This document shows, in pieces, positions 39,526 to 48,460 of a stretch of 64,000 bases of DNA. Every line of letters starts with the position of its first letter. Position 1 is the stretch's first letter. The notes below the pieces were generated by a model. It was given only the letters and a program-made list of their open reading frames with translations. It was not told the origin of the DNA and searched no databases. The stretch comes from Mycobacterium kubicae (lineage in GTDB: Bacteria; Actinomycetota; Actinomycetes; Mycobacteriales; Mycobacteriaceae). The translations under genes and the position numbers were made by a program. The stretch covers positions 5,642,001-5,706,000 of the forward strand of contig NZ_CP065047.1 in assembly GCF_015689175.1 (NCBI RefSeq). The letters run 5' to 3'.

Positions 39526-40911
39526 ATGCCTGTCTCGGGATCCGCACTGTCTACCTACACGTCCGGCGTCGAGCGACTGCTGGCCAGTTATCGTTCCATC
39601 CCTGCGACAGCGTCGGTCCGGCTCGCCAAGCCCACGTCCAATTTGTTCCGCACGCGCGCCAAAACCAGTGCGCCCGGCCTAGATACGTCCGGACTGACCG
39701 ACGTCATCAGCATCGACCCCGACGCCCGCACCGCCGACGTCGCCGGCATGTGCACCTATGAAAATCTGGTGGCTACCACACTGCGATACGGCTTGTCGCC
39801 ACTGGTGGTGCCGCAACTGCGGACGATCACCCTCGGCGGGGCGGTCACCGGCCTGGGTATCGAGTCGGCGTCATTCCGCAACGGTTTGCCGCACGAATCG
39901 GTGCTGGAGATGGACATCCTCACCGGCGCAGGCGAATTGCTGACAGTGTCGGCCGACCAGCATGCTGATTTGTATCGCGCCTTCCCGAATTCGTATGGCA
40001 CGCTGGGCTACTCGACGAGACTGCGGATCGAGCTGGAGCCCATCGCGCCGTTCGTGGCGCTGCGACACATTCGCTTCCATTCGCTGGACGCAATGCTGGC
40101 GGCCATGGAGCGCATCGTCGAAACCCGCGGTCTCGACGGCGTGGCGGTCGATTACCTCGACGCCGTGGTGTTCAGCGCCGACGAAAGCTACCTGTGTGTA
40201 GGCAAGCGGACCACCACGCCGGGGCCGGTCAGCGACTACACCGGAAACGACATCTACTACCGGTCGATTCAGCACGACAGCGCCGAGGGCAGCGGCAAAG
40301 AAGACCGGTTGACCATCAACGACTACTTCTGGCGATGGGACACCGACTGGTTCTGGTGCTCACGGGCATTCGGCGCGCAGCACCCCCGGTTGCGGCGTTG
40401 GTGGCCACGGCGCTTCCGGCGCAGCAGCGTCTACTGGAAGTTCGTCAGCCTCGATCAGCGCTTCGGGATCGGCGACAGGATCGAAAATCACAACGGCCGT
40501 CCACCGCGCGAGCGGGTGGTGCAAGACGTCGAGGTGCCCATCGAACGGGCCCGCGAATTCTTGCAGTGGTTCCTCGATGCCGTGCCGATCACGCCGATTT
40601 GGTTGTGCCCGTTGCGTCTTCGCGATCACCATGGCTGGCCGCTGTATCCGATCCGCCCCGACCACACCTACGTCAACATCGGGTTCTGGTCATCGGTTCC
40701 GGCCGGTGCAACCGAGGGCGAGACGAACCGCGCCATCGAGCGCAAAGTCAGTCAGCTCGACGGGCACAAGTCGCTGTATTCCGACTCCTTCTACACCCGC
40801 GAAGAGTTCGACGAGCTCTACGGCGGGGAGTCCTACAACACCGTGAAGAAAACCTACGACCCTGATTCACGTCTGCTCGATCTCTATGCAAAGGCGGTGC
40901 AAAGACGATGA
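39526..40911 (+). CDS. FAD-binding (DHCR24-like) oxidoreductase (Rv3719-like)
   Basis: 461 residues from ATG 39526; a GTG one codon upstream is out of place with the promoter. The FAD_binding_4 domain has VISIDPDARTADVAGMCTYE, the PQLRTITLGGAVTGLGIES flavin loop near residue 100 and GTLGYSTRLRIELEP. The C-terminal half resembles plant/animal sterol delta-24-reductase-like proteins (VYWKFVSLDQRFGIGDRIE; LCPLRLRDHHGWPLYPIRPD). It overlaps the downstream CFA-synthase-like gene as ATGA. A joint role in modifying a lipid acyl chain (dehydrogenate or reduce after methylation) is plausible; related pairs make tuberculostearic-type branched fatty acids. Confidence 0.87.
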   Translation: MPVSGSALSTYTSGVERLLASYRSIPATASVRLAKPTSNLFRTRAKTSAPGLDTSGLTDVISIDPDARTADVAGMCTYENLVATTLRYGLSPLVVPQLRTITLGGAVTGLGIESASFRNGLPHESVLEMDILTGAGELLTVSADQHADLYRAFPNSYGTLGYSTRLRIELEPIAPFVALRHIRFHSLDAMLAAMERIVETRGLDGVAVDYLDAVVFSADESYLCVGKRTTTPGPVSDYTGNDIYYRSIQHDSAEGSGKEDRLTINDYFWRWDTDWFWCSRAFGAQHPRLRRWWPRRFRRSSVYWKFVSLDQRFGIGDRIENHNGRPPRERVVQDVEVPIERAREFLQWFLDAVPITPIWLCPLRLRDHHGWPLYPIRPDHTYVNIGFWSSVPAGATEGETNRAIERKVSQLDGHKSLYSDSFYTREEFDELYGGESYNTVKKTYDPDSRLLDLYAKAVQRR

Positions 40912-42227
40912 CGACGGTTAAGGAACCCAGCCGGGCCGCCGGCCCCATCGGCGCTCGACTCAGCATGGCCGAGGTGCTGGCGGTATTCACCGCCGGCGGC
41001 CGCCAGCCGCTGCGATTCACCGCATACGACGGCAGTACCGCCGGACCCGACGACGCCGTCCTGGGACTGGACCTGCGCAGCCCGCGGGGCGCCACATACC
41101 TGGCCACCGCGCCCGGTGAACTGGGCATCGCCCGCGCCTACGTCTCGGGGGACCTGCAGTTGCACGGCGTGCATCCCGGCGACCCGTACGAACTGCTCAA
41201 GGCCCTGACCAACAAGGTGCAGTTCAAGCGGCCGTCGTTGCGCACCCTGGCCAACGTCGTGCGCTCGATCGGCGTCGAGCACCTGCTGCCGATCGCGCCG
41301 CCGCCCCAGGAGACGCGGCCCCGCTGGCGCCGCATCGCCGACGGCGTGATGCACAGCAAGACCCGCGATGCCGAGGCCATCCACCACCACTACGACGTGT
41401 CCAACACCTTTTACGAGTGGGTGCTGGGGCCGTCGATGACCTACACGTGCGCGGTCTACCCCGACGCCGAGACCACGCTGGAACAGGCCCAGGACAACAA
41501 GTACCGGCTGATCTTCGAGAAGCTGCGGCTACAGCCCGGCGACCGGCTGCTCGACGTCGGATGCGGCTGGGGCGGCATGGTCCGCTACGCCGCCCGCCAC
41601 GGCGTCCGGGTCATCGGTGCCACCCTGTCGGCCGAACAAGCCAAGTGGGCGCAGCAGGCGATCAACGACGAGGGGCTGGGTGAGCTGGCGCAGGTACGCC
41701 ACTGCGACTACCGCGACGTCGCCGAGACCGGCTTCGACGCCGTGTCCTCGATCGGGCTCACCGAACACATCGGCGTCAAGAACTACCCCGCCTACTTCGG
41801 ATTCTTGAAGTCGAAGTTGCGCACCGGCGGTCTGCTGCTCAATCACTGCATCACCCGTCACGACAACAAGTCGACGTCGTTCGCCGGCGGGTTCACCGAT
41901 CGCTACGTGTTCCCCGACGGGGAGTTGACGGGTTCCGGACGCATCATCACCGAGATCCAGGATGCCGGTCTCGAGGTGCTGCACGAGGAGAACTTCCGTC
42001 ACCATTACGCGATGACGCTGCGCGACTGGTGCCACAACCTCGTCGCGCACTGGGACGAGGCGGTGGCCGAGGTGGGGCTACCGACCGCGAAAGTGTGGGG
42101 GATGTACATGGCCGCGTCGCGGGTGGCGTTCGAACAGAACAATCTGCAGCTGCATCACGTGCTGGCGACCAAGGTCGACACCTGGGGCCACGACGACCTG
42201 CCGCTGCGGCCCTGGTGGACGCCCTAG
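40908..42227 (+). CDS. Cyclopropane-fatty-acyl-phospholipid synthase family methyltransferase (Rv3720-like)
   Basis: 439 residues, longer than the approximately 290-residue mycolic-acid cyclopropane synthases and like E. coli Cfa. About 130 N-terminal residues precede the SAM domain. The core has HHHYDVSNTFYEWVLGPSMTYTCAVY, SAM motif LLDVGCGWGGMVRYAARHG near residue 210, FDAVSSIGLTEHIGVKNY, and GGLLLNHCITRHD. The bicarbonate/active-site region EVLHEENFRHHYAMTLRDW is present. The overlapping upstream FAD oxidase suggests a two-step SAM methylation plus reduction of phospholipid acyl chains, as in BfaA/BfaB-type 10-methylstearate synthesis; this is inference. Confidence 0.9.
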   Translation: MTTVKEPSRAAGPIGARLSMAEVLAVFTAGGRQPLRFTAYDGSTAGPDDAVLGLDLRSPRGATYLATAPGELGIARAYVSGDLQLHGVHPGDPYELLKALTNKVQFKRPSLRTLANVVRSIGVEHLLPIAPPPQETRPRWRRIADGVMHSKTRDAEAIHHHYDVSNTFYEWVLGPSMTYTCAVYPDAETTLEQAQDNKYRLIFEKLRLQPGDRLLDVGCGWGGMVRYAARHGVRVIGATLSAEQAKWAQQAINDEGLGELAQVRHCDYRDVAETGFDAVSSIGLTEHIGVKNYPAYFGFLKSKLRTGGLLLNHCITRHDNKSTSFAGGFTDRYVFPDGELTGSGRIITEIQDAGLEVLHEENFRHHYAMTLRDWCHNLVAHWDEAVAEVGLPTAKVWGMYMAASRVAFEQNNLQLHHVLATKVDTWGHDDLPLRPWWTP

Positions 42228-44038
42228 ACGTTGTCGATTCGCCGCGCGCCCAGTTCGTTCTGCAGTAGCTCGAGGGCAACCTCTTCGGGATCGCGGCGAG
42301 GCGCCGAGGTGTCCGTCTGGCCGGCTTCGGCCAACATGCTTTCCTCTTCGTCGCGCTGCGCCGAAAGCGCCTCGGGCGCAAGATCTTCGGCCCTGGTCGT
42401 GGTCACGCTCGGGGCCGGCTCGGGCGTGCCGGTCTCACACCGCACCCGCCAGTTGACGCCCAACGCGTCCTTGAGCGCCTCGGCGATGACGTCGGCGTTG
42501 CGCTGTTCGCACAGCCGCCGGGCCAGGGGTGCCGAGTCGTGGGACAACACCAGCGTGTTGTCCTCGAGCGCACGCACGGTCGCGCCGGCCAGCATCACCT
42601 CGGTCGTGCGGCTGCGCTGACGCACCTTCTCCCGCACCGTCGGCCACATGCTTCGCACTGCCGCGGCGTTGAGTTCACCGGGCGCGGCGGCCGGCTCGGG
42701 AGCCGGCTTGGGCGGCGGTTCTGCAGCCGGTTCGGGAGCCGGCGGCGGCTCGGGAGCCGGCTTGGCCGCCGGCGCCGCGACGGGGGCGGGCCTGGGCTCG
42801 GCCGGGGGTGCCGCAGCGGCTCGCCGGACCGGCACGACGGGCGCGGCGGCGGGTGCCGGTGCGGTCTGCGAGGCCGGCAACGACATCTCCAGGCGGGTCT
42901 CGATCCGTTCCACCCGCTGCAGCAGCGCCGATTCGGCGTCACTGGCCGAGGGCAGCAGCAGCCGCGCACACACCACTTCCAGCAGCAGACGCGGCGCCGT
43001 GGCACCCCGCATCTCCCCCAGACCGGCCTGCACCACCTCGGCGTATCGGGTCAGCGTGCCCGGCCCGATGCGAGTCGCCTGCTCGCGCATCCGCTCCAAG
43101 ACGTCCTCGGGCGCGTCGACCACGCCGCGCGTCGCCGCGTCGGGCACCGCTTGGAGCAGGATCAGGTCGCGGAATCGTTCCAACAGGTCGGTGGCGAAGC
43201 GGCGCGGGTCGTGACCGGCGTCGATCACCGACTCGACCGCCCCGAACAGCGCGGCGGCATCCCCGGCGGCGAGCGCGTCGACCGCGTCGTCGATGAGCGC
43301 CACGTCAGTGGCTCCCAGCAGGCCCAGCGCCCGCGGGTAAGTGACATGGTTGCCCTCGGCGCCGGCCACCAACTGATCCAGCACCGACAACGTGTCGCGG
43401 GGAGAGCCGCCGCCGGCGCGGATCACCAGCGGATATACCGCGTCGTCGACGACGACGCCCTCCTGCTCACAGATCCGCCCGATCAGCGCCCGCATGGTGC
43501 GCGGGGGCAGCAACCGGAACGGGTAGTGATGGGTGCGCGACCGGATCGTCGGCAACACCTTCTCCGGTTCGGTGGTGGCGAAGATGAAGATGAGGTGCTC
43601 GGGGGGCTCCTCGACGATCTTGAGCAGCGCGTTGAACCCGGCGGTGGTCACCATGTGCGCCTCGTCGACGATGAAGACCCGGTAGCGCGACTGGGCCGGG
43701 GCGTAGAACGCCCGATCGCGCAGTTCACGGGTGTCGTCCACGCCGCCGTGGCTGGCGGCGTCGAGTTCCACCACGTCGATGCTGCCCGGGGCGTTGGGCG
43801 CCAACGCCTGACAGGACTCGCAGACCCCGCACGGCGACGCCGTGGGGCCCTGCGCGCAGTTCAGCGACCGGGCCAGGATCCGCGCCGAGGACGTCTTGCC
43901 GCAGCCGCGGGGCCCGGAGAACAGGTAAGCGTGGTTGATCCGGCCCGCTTCCAGGGCGATCGACAGCGGCTCGGTGACGTGTTCCTGCCCCACCACTTCG
44001 GCGAAAGTCGCGGGTCGATACTTGCGGTACAGAGCCAC
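42224..44038 (-). CDS. dnaX: DNA polymerase III subunits gamma/tau
   Basis: Clamp-loader ATPase. 604 residues. It has Walker A FSGPRGCGKTSSARILARSL near residue 42, a zinc-binding CPCGVCESC-type module read here as NCAQGPTASPCGVCESC, Walker B YRVFIVDEAHMVT, and the sensor/lid region. A long Pro/Ala linker (about 395-455) precedes the C-terminal tau-like domain (VRSMWPTVREKVRQRSRTTE). No obvious A-rich frameshift site for a short gamma form is seen. A TAGCCT box 6 nt before the GTG start suggests a leaderless mRNA. It is convergent with the CFA-like gene, sharing a CTAG stop. Confidence 0.95.
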   Translation of the reverse strand: MALYRKYRPATFAEVVGQEHVTEPLSIALEAGRINHAYLFSGPRGCGKTSSARILARSLNCAQGPTASPCGVCESCQALAPNAPGSIDVVELDAASHGGVDDTRELRDRAFYAPAQSRYRVFIVDEAHMVTTAGFNALLKIVEEPPEHLIFIFATTEPEKVLPTIRSRTHHYPFRLLPPRTMRALIGRICEQEGVVVDDAVYPLVIRAGGGSPRDTLSVLDQLVAGAEGNHVTYPRALGLLGATDVALIDDAVDALAAGDAAALFGAVESVIDAGHDPRRFATDLLERFRDLILLQAVPDAATRGVVDAPEDVLERMREQATRIGPGTLTRYAEVVQAGLGEMRGATAPRLLLEVVCARLLLPSASDAESALLQRVERIETRLEMSLPASQTAPAPAAAPVVPVRRAAAAPPAEPRPAPVAAPAAKPAPEPPPAPEPAAEPPPKPAPEPAAAPGELNAAAVRSMWPTVREKVRQRSRTTEVMLAGATVRALEDNTLVLSHDSAPLARRLCEQRNADVIAEALKDALGVNWRVRCETGTPEPAPSVTTTRAEDLAPEALSAQRDEEESMLAEAGQTDTSAPRRDPEEVALELLQNELGARRIDNV

Positions 44039-44159
44039 GTCAGCAGGCTACCGGCGCGCTCTGACGACCATCCCGGGCTACGCGTCGACTGTGCATCAGC
44101 GGCTTTCAGCGTGACCGTAGGGCGGGATTTCGCTCGTTTCCCCGCCGGCAGCGCACACT

Positions 44160-44176
44160 CGAAGCCGCCAGCGCAC
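44160..44176. repeat. Dispersed 17-mer, copy 2
   Basis: Identical to 29106-29122. Here it lies in the 149-base gap between aspC and dnaX and is flanked on both sides by GCAGCGCACACTC-like sequence. No gene is seen in this gap. Confidence 0.5.
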
Positions 44177-44187
44177 ACTCACACAGC

Positions 44188-45621
<1,434 letters not shown>

Positions 45622-45627
45622 ATCGTG

Positions 45628-45633
45628 AGTGTA
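45628..45633 (-). promoter_or_regulatory. Predicted -10 box for SRP RNA
   Basis: TACACT on the minus strand, 6 nt from the predicted first base of the RNA. Confidence 0.5.
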
Positions 45634-45691
45634 ATACCTGCCGAGAGACACTCGGCGGCCACCGCGAGACACTGGAGCTTCACTTAGCCGC

Positions 45692-45697
45692 TACCAT
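45692..45697 (+). promoter_or_regulatory. Predicted -10 box for tRNA-Ser
   Basis: TACCAT lies 6 nt before the first base of the tRNA. Transcription would start close to or at the mature 5' end, which leaves little leader for RNase P. Confidence 0.45.
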
Positions 45698-45703
45698 GAC
45701 CAC

Positions 45704-45789
45704 GGAGGATTCGCCTAGTGGCCTATGGCGCTCGCCTGGAACGCGGGTTGGGTTAACAGCCCTCGCGGGTTCAAATCCCGCATCCTCCG
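45704..45789 (+). tRNA. tRNA-Ser(GGA)
   Basis: 86 nt with a long variable arm. The acceptor stem pairs GGAGGAT with ATCCTCC. The anticodon loop CTGGAAC is closed by CTCGC/GCGGG, giving anticodon GGA (reads UCC/UCU). The T arm is CGGGTTCAAATCCCG. The discriminator is G and CCA is not encoded. Confidence 0.95.
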
Positions 45790-45815
45790 CTGTACGTTCT
45801 GCCATGAGGAGGGGT

Positions 45816-46634
45816 ATGGGGCGCAGGGTCGCCATGCTGTTGCACGCGTCAGTCTCCATTGGCGCCGGCGTCCTCTTCTTCTACTTCGTGCTCCCCCGCT
45901 GGCCTGAGCTGATGGGCGACACGTCGCACAAGTTGGGGACGGCGTTGCGCATCACGACGGGCGTCCTGATCGGGCTGGCCGCGCTGCCGGTGCTGTTCAC
46001 GCTGTTACGGACTCGCCGGCCCGAACTCGGCACCCCCAAGTTGGCGCTCTCGTTGCGCACCTGGTCGATCGTGGGCCACATCCTGGCCGGTGTGTTGGTC
46101 GTCGGCACGGCCATCAGCGAGATATGGCTCAGCGTGGACACCTTCGGCAGGTGGTTGTTCGCGATCTACGGCGCCGCCGCCGCGATTGCGGTGCTCGCCT
46201 TCTTCTCGTTCTACCTGTCCTTCATCGCCGAACTGCCGCCGCCACCCCCGAAGCCGCTCAAGCCCAAGAAGGAGAAGGAGCGGCGCCGGCGGCGCAAGAA
46301 GAAGGACGCCGAAGCGGCTGAAGATCTCGACGAAGACGTCGACGACGAAGCCGAAGACGACGAAGCCGAAGCCGACGAAGCCGAAGCCGAGCCAGCCGAG
46401 GTCGCCGAAACAGAGACCGAAGCCACCGAGCCGGCAGCAGCGGAACCGGTCGCGGAGTCGGCAGAAGAGGAGCCGGCCGAGACGGCCGAGAGCCCGAAGC
46501 CCGACGCGGCCGAAACGGTGGAAGCCCCGGCCGACGAAGCCGAGCCTCGAACCGGACTACGCAACCGCCGCCCGAGCGGCAAGACCTCGCACCGGCGTCG
46601 CCGCACCCGTGGCGGTATCGCCGTCGACGAATAG
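45816..46634 (+). CDS. lucA: Lipid uptake coordinator LucA (Rv3723-like)
   Basis: 272 residues from ATG 45816 (SD AGGAGG just before); an ATG 4 codons upstream is possible. Four membrane helices lie in the first 145 residues (VAMLLHASVSIGAGVLFFYF; ITTGVLIGLAALPVLFTLL; SIVGHILAGVLVVGTAI; FAIYGAAAAIAVLAFFSFYL). A basic stretch (KPKKEKERRRRRKKKD) follows, then a very acidic Glu/Asp/Ala tail and a basic end (SHRRRRTRGG). In M. tuberculosis LucA stabilises Mce1 and Mce4 transporters for fatty acid and cholesterol uptake. Confidence 0.88.
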   Translation: MGRRVAMLLHASVSIGAGVLFFYFVLPRWPELMGDTSHKLGTALRITTGVLIGLAALPVLFTLLRTRRPELGTPKLALSLRTWSIVGHILAGVLVVGTAISEIWLSVDTFGRWLFAIYGAAAAIAVLAFFSFYLSFIAELPPPPPKPLKPKKEKERRRRRKKKDAEAAEDLDEDVDDEAEDDEAEADEAEAEPAEVAETETEATEPAAAEPVAESAEEEPAETAESPKPDAAETVEAPADEAEPRTGLRNRRPSGKTSHRRRRTRGGIAVDE

Positions 46635-46639
46635 TCGCC

Positions 46640-47383
46640 TCATTTGCGCCGTAGGCGCTGCAGATAGTCGACGATCCCCTGCCGGGTTTCGGCCGCGCCC
46701 CACAGCGCTCGCACCTCACGGTCAACCGACTCACCCTCGCGGATGCGGGCCAGCGCGGGCGCCCGCAATTGCGCTTTGGTGTGCCGATAAGCCGCGGCGG
46801 GAATTTCGCCGAGATCCGTCGCCTCGGCGAGAGCCGCCGCGCTCAGTTCCTCATCGGCAACCACCCGGTGCGCCAGTCCCCGAGCCACCGCCTCGGCCCG
46901 CCGATAGCTTCTGCCGCCCAGCAACACTTCCTCGGCATGTGCACCACATGCGTAGCGCATGACTTCGAGCGCGGCCACCGGAAACGACACGCCCACCCGG
47001 ACCTCCGAGGCGCCGATTTGGGCCTCCGGACTGATCAACCGCCAGTCGCAGGCGCAGGCCAGGACGCAGCCGCCGGCGATGGCGGCGCCATTGATCGCGG
47101 CCACGGTGGGTCCGGGATAGACGAACAGCGCCTCGAACGCCGCCGAAAGCGCCGGGACCAACCGGTCGGTGTATTCGGCGCCGCCTTCGGTGACACGGTT
47201 GAGGTCGACGCCCGCGCAGAACACCCGTCCGGCGCCGGTCACCACCAGGGGTCCACCGAAGGTACGGGCCAGGTCATTGACGGCGTCGGTCAGCTCACCG
47301 AGCAACTCGACGTCGAGGGCGTTGACGCGCCCGGCCGACATGGTCAATACGCGCGCCGATTGCGAGGCCTGGATGTCGATCAC
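46640..47383 (-). CDS. Enoyl-CoA hydratase/isomerase family protein
   Basis: 247 residues from GTG 47383. Crotonase fold with the first oxyanion-hole segment GAGRVFCAGVDLNRV near residue 55 and the second INGAAIAGGCVLACACDWRL near 98. The usual catalytic Glu positions are occupied in SEVRVGVSFPVAALEVMRY. The C-terminus is VDYLQRLRRK. The substrate is not predictable. An upstream open stretch of 24 codons overlaps the next gene and is not used. It follows the ParB-like gene by 17 bases on the same strand. Confidence 0.87.
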   Translation of the reverse strand: MIDIQASQSARVLTMSAGRVNALDVELLGELTDAVNDLARTFGGPLVVTGAGRVFCAGVDLNRVTEGGAEYTDRLVPALSAAFEALFVYPGPTVAAINGAAIAGGCVLACACDWRLISPEAQIGASEVRVGVSFPVAALEVMRYACGAHAEEVLLGGRSYRRAEAVARGLAHRVVADEELSAAALAEATDLGEIPAAAYRHTKAQLRAPALARIREGESVDREVRALWGAAETRQGIVDYLQRLRRK

Positions 47384-47400
47384 AGTGACAAACTCTCCCA

Positions 47401-47769
47401 CTACACGAGGATCACCGGAATGTCGGTGTTCTCGTCGGTGTAGAAGCTGGCGCACACCCGGTGGTAGCCATCAGCGATCTGCGGCGGCACGCCGGCCGCA
47501 AAATCTCCGCGCACCAACAGGATTGGCGACAACGGCTGTCCCTTCTTGACTTTGGACAAGTCCTCGGCGACGTGCGCGTTCTTCTTGGGCAGCAACGGCA
47601 ACGCCGCCGCCCGCAGGATGTCCTTGGCCTTCTTGTGTGCGACGGCACCGGCCCGCAGTTTCTGCGTCAACTGATCGACCGTCGCCGCGTCCGCAAGCAG
47701 GTCGAGATAGTCAGCGGCAGCCGGATAGTCGTGCCCTTCAGGGGCTTTTAGCCACTTCACCTTCGCCAT
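47401..47769 (-). CDS. Small ParB/sulfiredoxin-like domain protein
   Basis: 122 residues from ATG 47769 with a good ribosome site (AAAGGAG). The N-terminal part is helical (DYLDLLADAATVDQLTQKLR). The C-terminal part has PILLVRGDFAAG, then QIADGYHRVCASFYTDEN, ending IPVILV. The DGYHR motif and its surroundings resemble the ParB N-terminal/Srx-like nucleotide-binding fold, where DGxHR contacts phosphate. The protein is far too short to be a chromosome-partition ParB. The function is unknown. It may be cotranscribed with the hydratase gene downstream. Confidence 0.75.
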   Translation of the reverse strand: MAKVKWLKAPEGHDYPAAADYLDLLADAATVDQLTQKLRAGAVAHKKAKDILRAAALPLLPKKNAHVAEDLSKVKKGQPLSPILLVRGDFAAGVPPQIADGYHRVCASFYTDENTDIPVILV

Positions 47770-47894
47770 CACCGGGCTCCTTTTCTGTCTCACCGACTCG
47801 CCGCAACCATAATTGGGATCGGTAGCGAATCGGCGCATCTGTACTTGTTCCCATGACGACGCCAACGGGGCGGCGTGTGAGGGAAGGAAGTTCA

Positions 47895-48368
47895 GTGAAG
47901 CGTGTTCTCGCGGTTGCGATCGGCAGCGTTGCTTGTGCGTCGGCCCTGGTGGGTTGCTCGAGTGGCGGCCACTCGGCCGGTCCGGCGTCGAGTGTCTCCA
48001 CCGGAAACGGCGGAACGCAGGTTCAGGTGGGCGGCACCGACCTCCCCGGCCTCAACCCCGCCTCGGTGACGTGCGTGAAGCAGGGCGGCAAGATCGACAT
48101 CGGCAGCGGCTCAACCGGTGGACAGCAGCAGGCGCTGGCGGTTGTGATGACCGACGAGCCCACGCCTCGGGTGGAATCGCTGGCTTTGGTGGTGGAAGGC
48201 AACGCCTTGTCGGTCAGCGACAGCATGGGCGCCAAGGTCGGCTCGGCCAAGGTCGCGGTCGACGGCAAGACCTACACCATCACCGGCCAGGCTCAGGGTG
48301 CGGACTTGAAGAACCCGATGGCCGGCATGATCACCAAGGACTTCAACATCAAGGTGACCTGCGGCTGA
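47895..48368 (+). CDS. LpqH (19 kDa antigen) family lipoprotein
   Basis: 157 residues from GTG 47895, chosen because GGAAGGAAG stands just before it; an ATG at 47853 is upstream. The signal peptide is VKRVLAVAIGSVACASALVG with lipobox LVGC, so Cys21 is the lipidated residue. The mature part follows the LpqH pattern: VTCVKQGGKIDIGSG, then VVMTDEPTPRVESLALVVEG and YTITGQAQGADLKNPM, ending KDFNIKVTCG. LpqH itself is Rv3763 in M. tuberculosis, so this is a paralogue at another locus. The surface-exposed LpqH is a TLR2 ligand; that role is not proven here. Confidence 0.9.
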   Translation: MKRVLAVAIGSVACASALVGCSSGGHSAGPASSVSTGNGGTQVQVGGTDLPGLNPASVTCVKQGGKIDIGSGSTGGQQQALAVVMTDEPTPRVESLALVVEGNALSVSDSMGAKVGSAKVAVDGKTYTITGQAQGADLKNPMAGMITKDFNIKVTCG

Positions 48369-48448
48369 TGGGGAAATCTTCCGGGCGGCGGGCGTGCCTG
48401 GCACGTCCGCCGCTGCGGATTGCGCCCGCGGCGGCAGCTGCGCGGACT

Positions 48449-48454
48449 TATGAT
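48449..48454 (+). promoter_or_regulatory. Predicted -10 box for the TPR-CHAT operon
   Basis: TATGAT, then 6 nt, then GTG 48461. Identical spacing is seen before the genes at 52093 and 54591. Confidence 0.5.
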
Positions 48455-48460
48455 GCAGCC

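Noticed and set aside
42224..44038. Programmed frameshift site for a short DnaX (gamma) form
   Set aside because: No A-rich slippery heptamer with downstream stem was found in the GC-rich gene.
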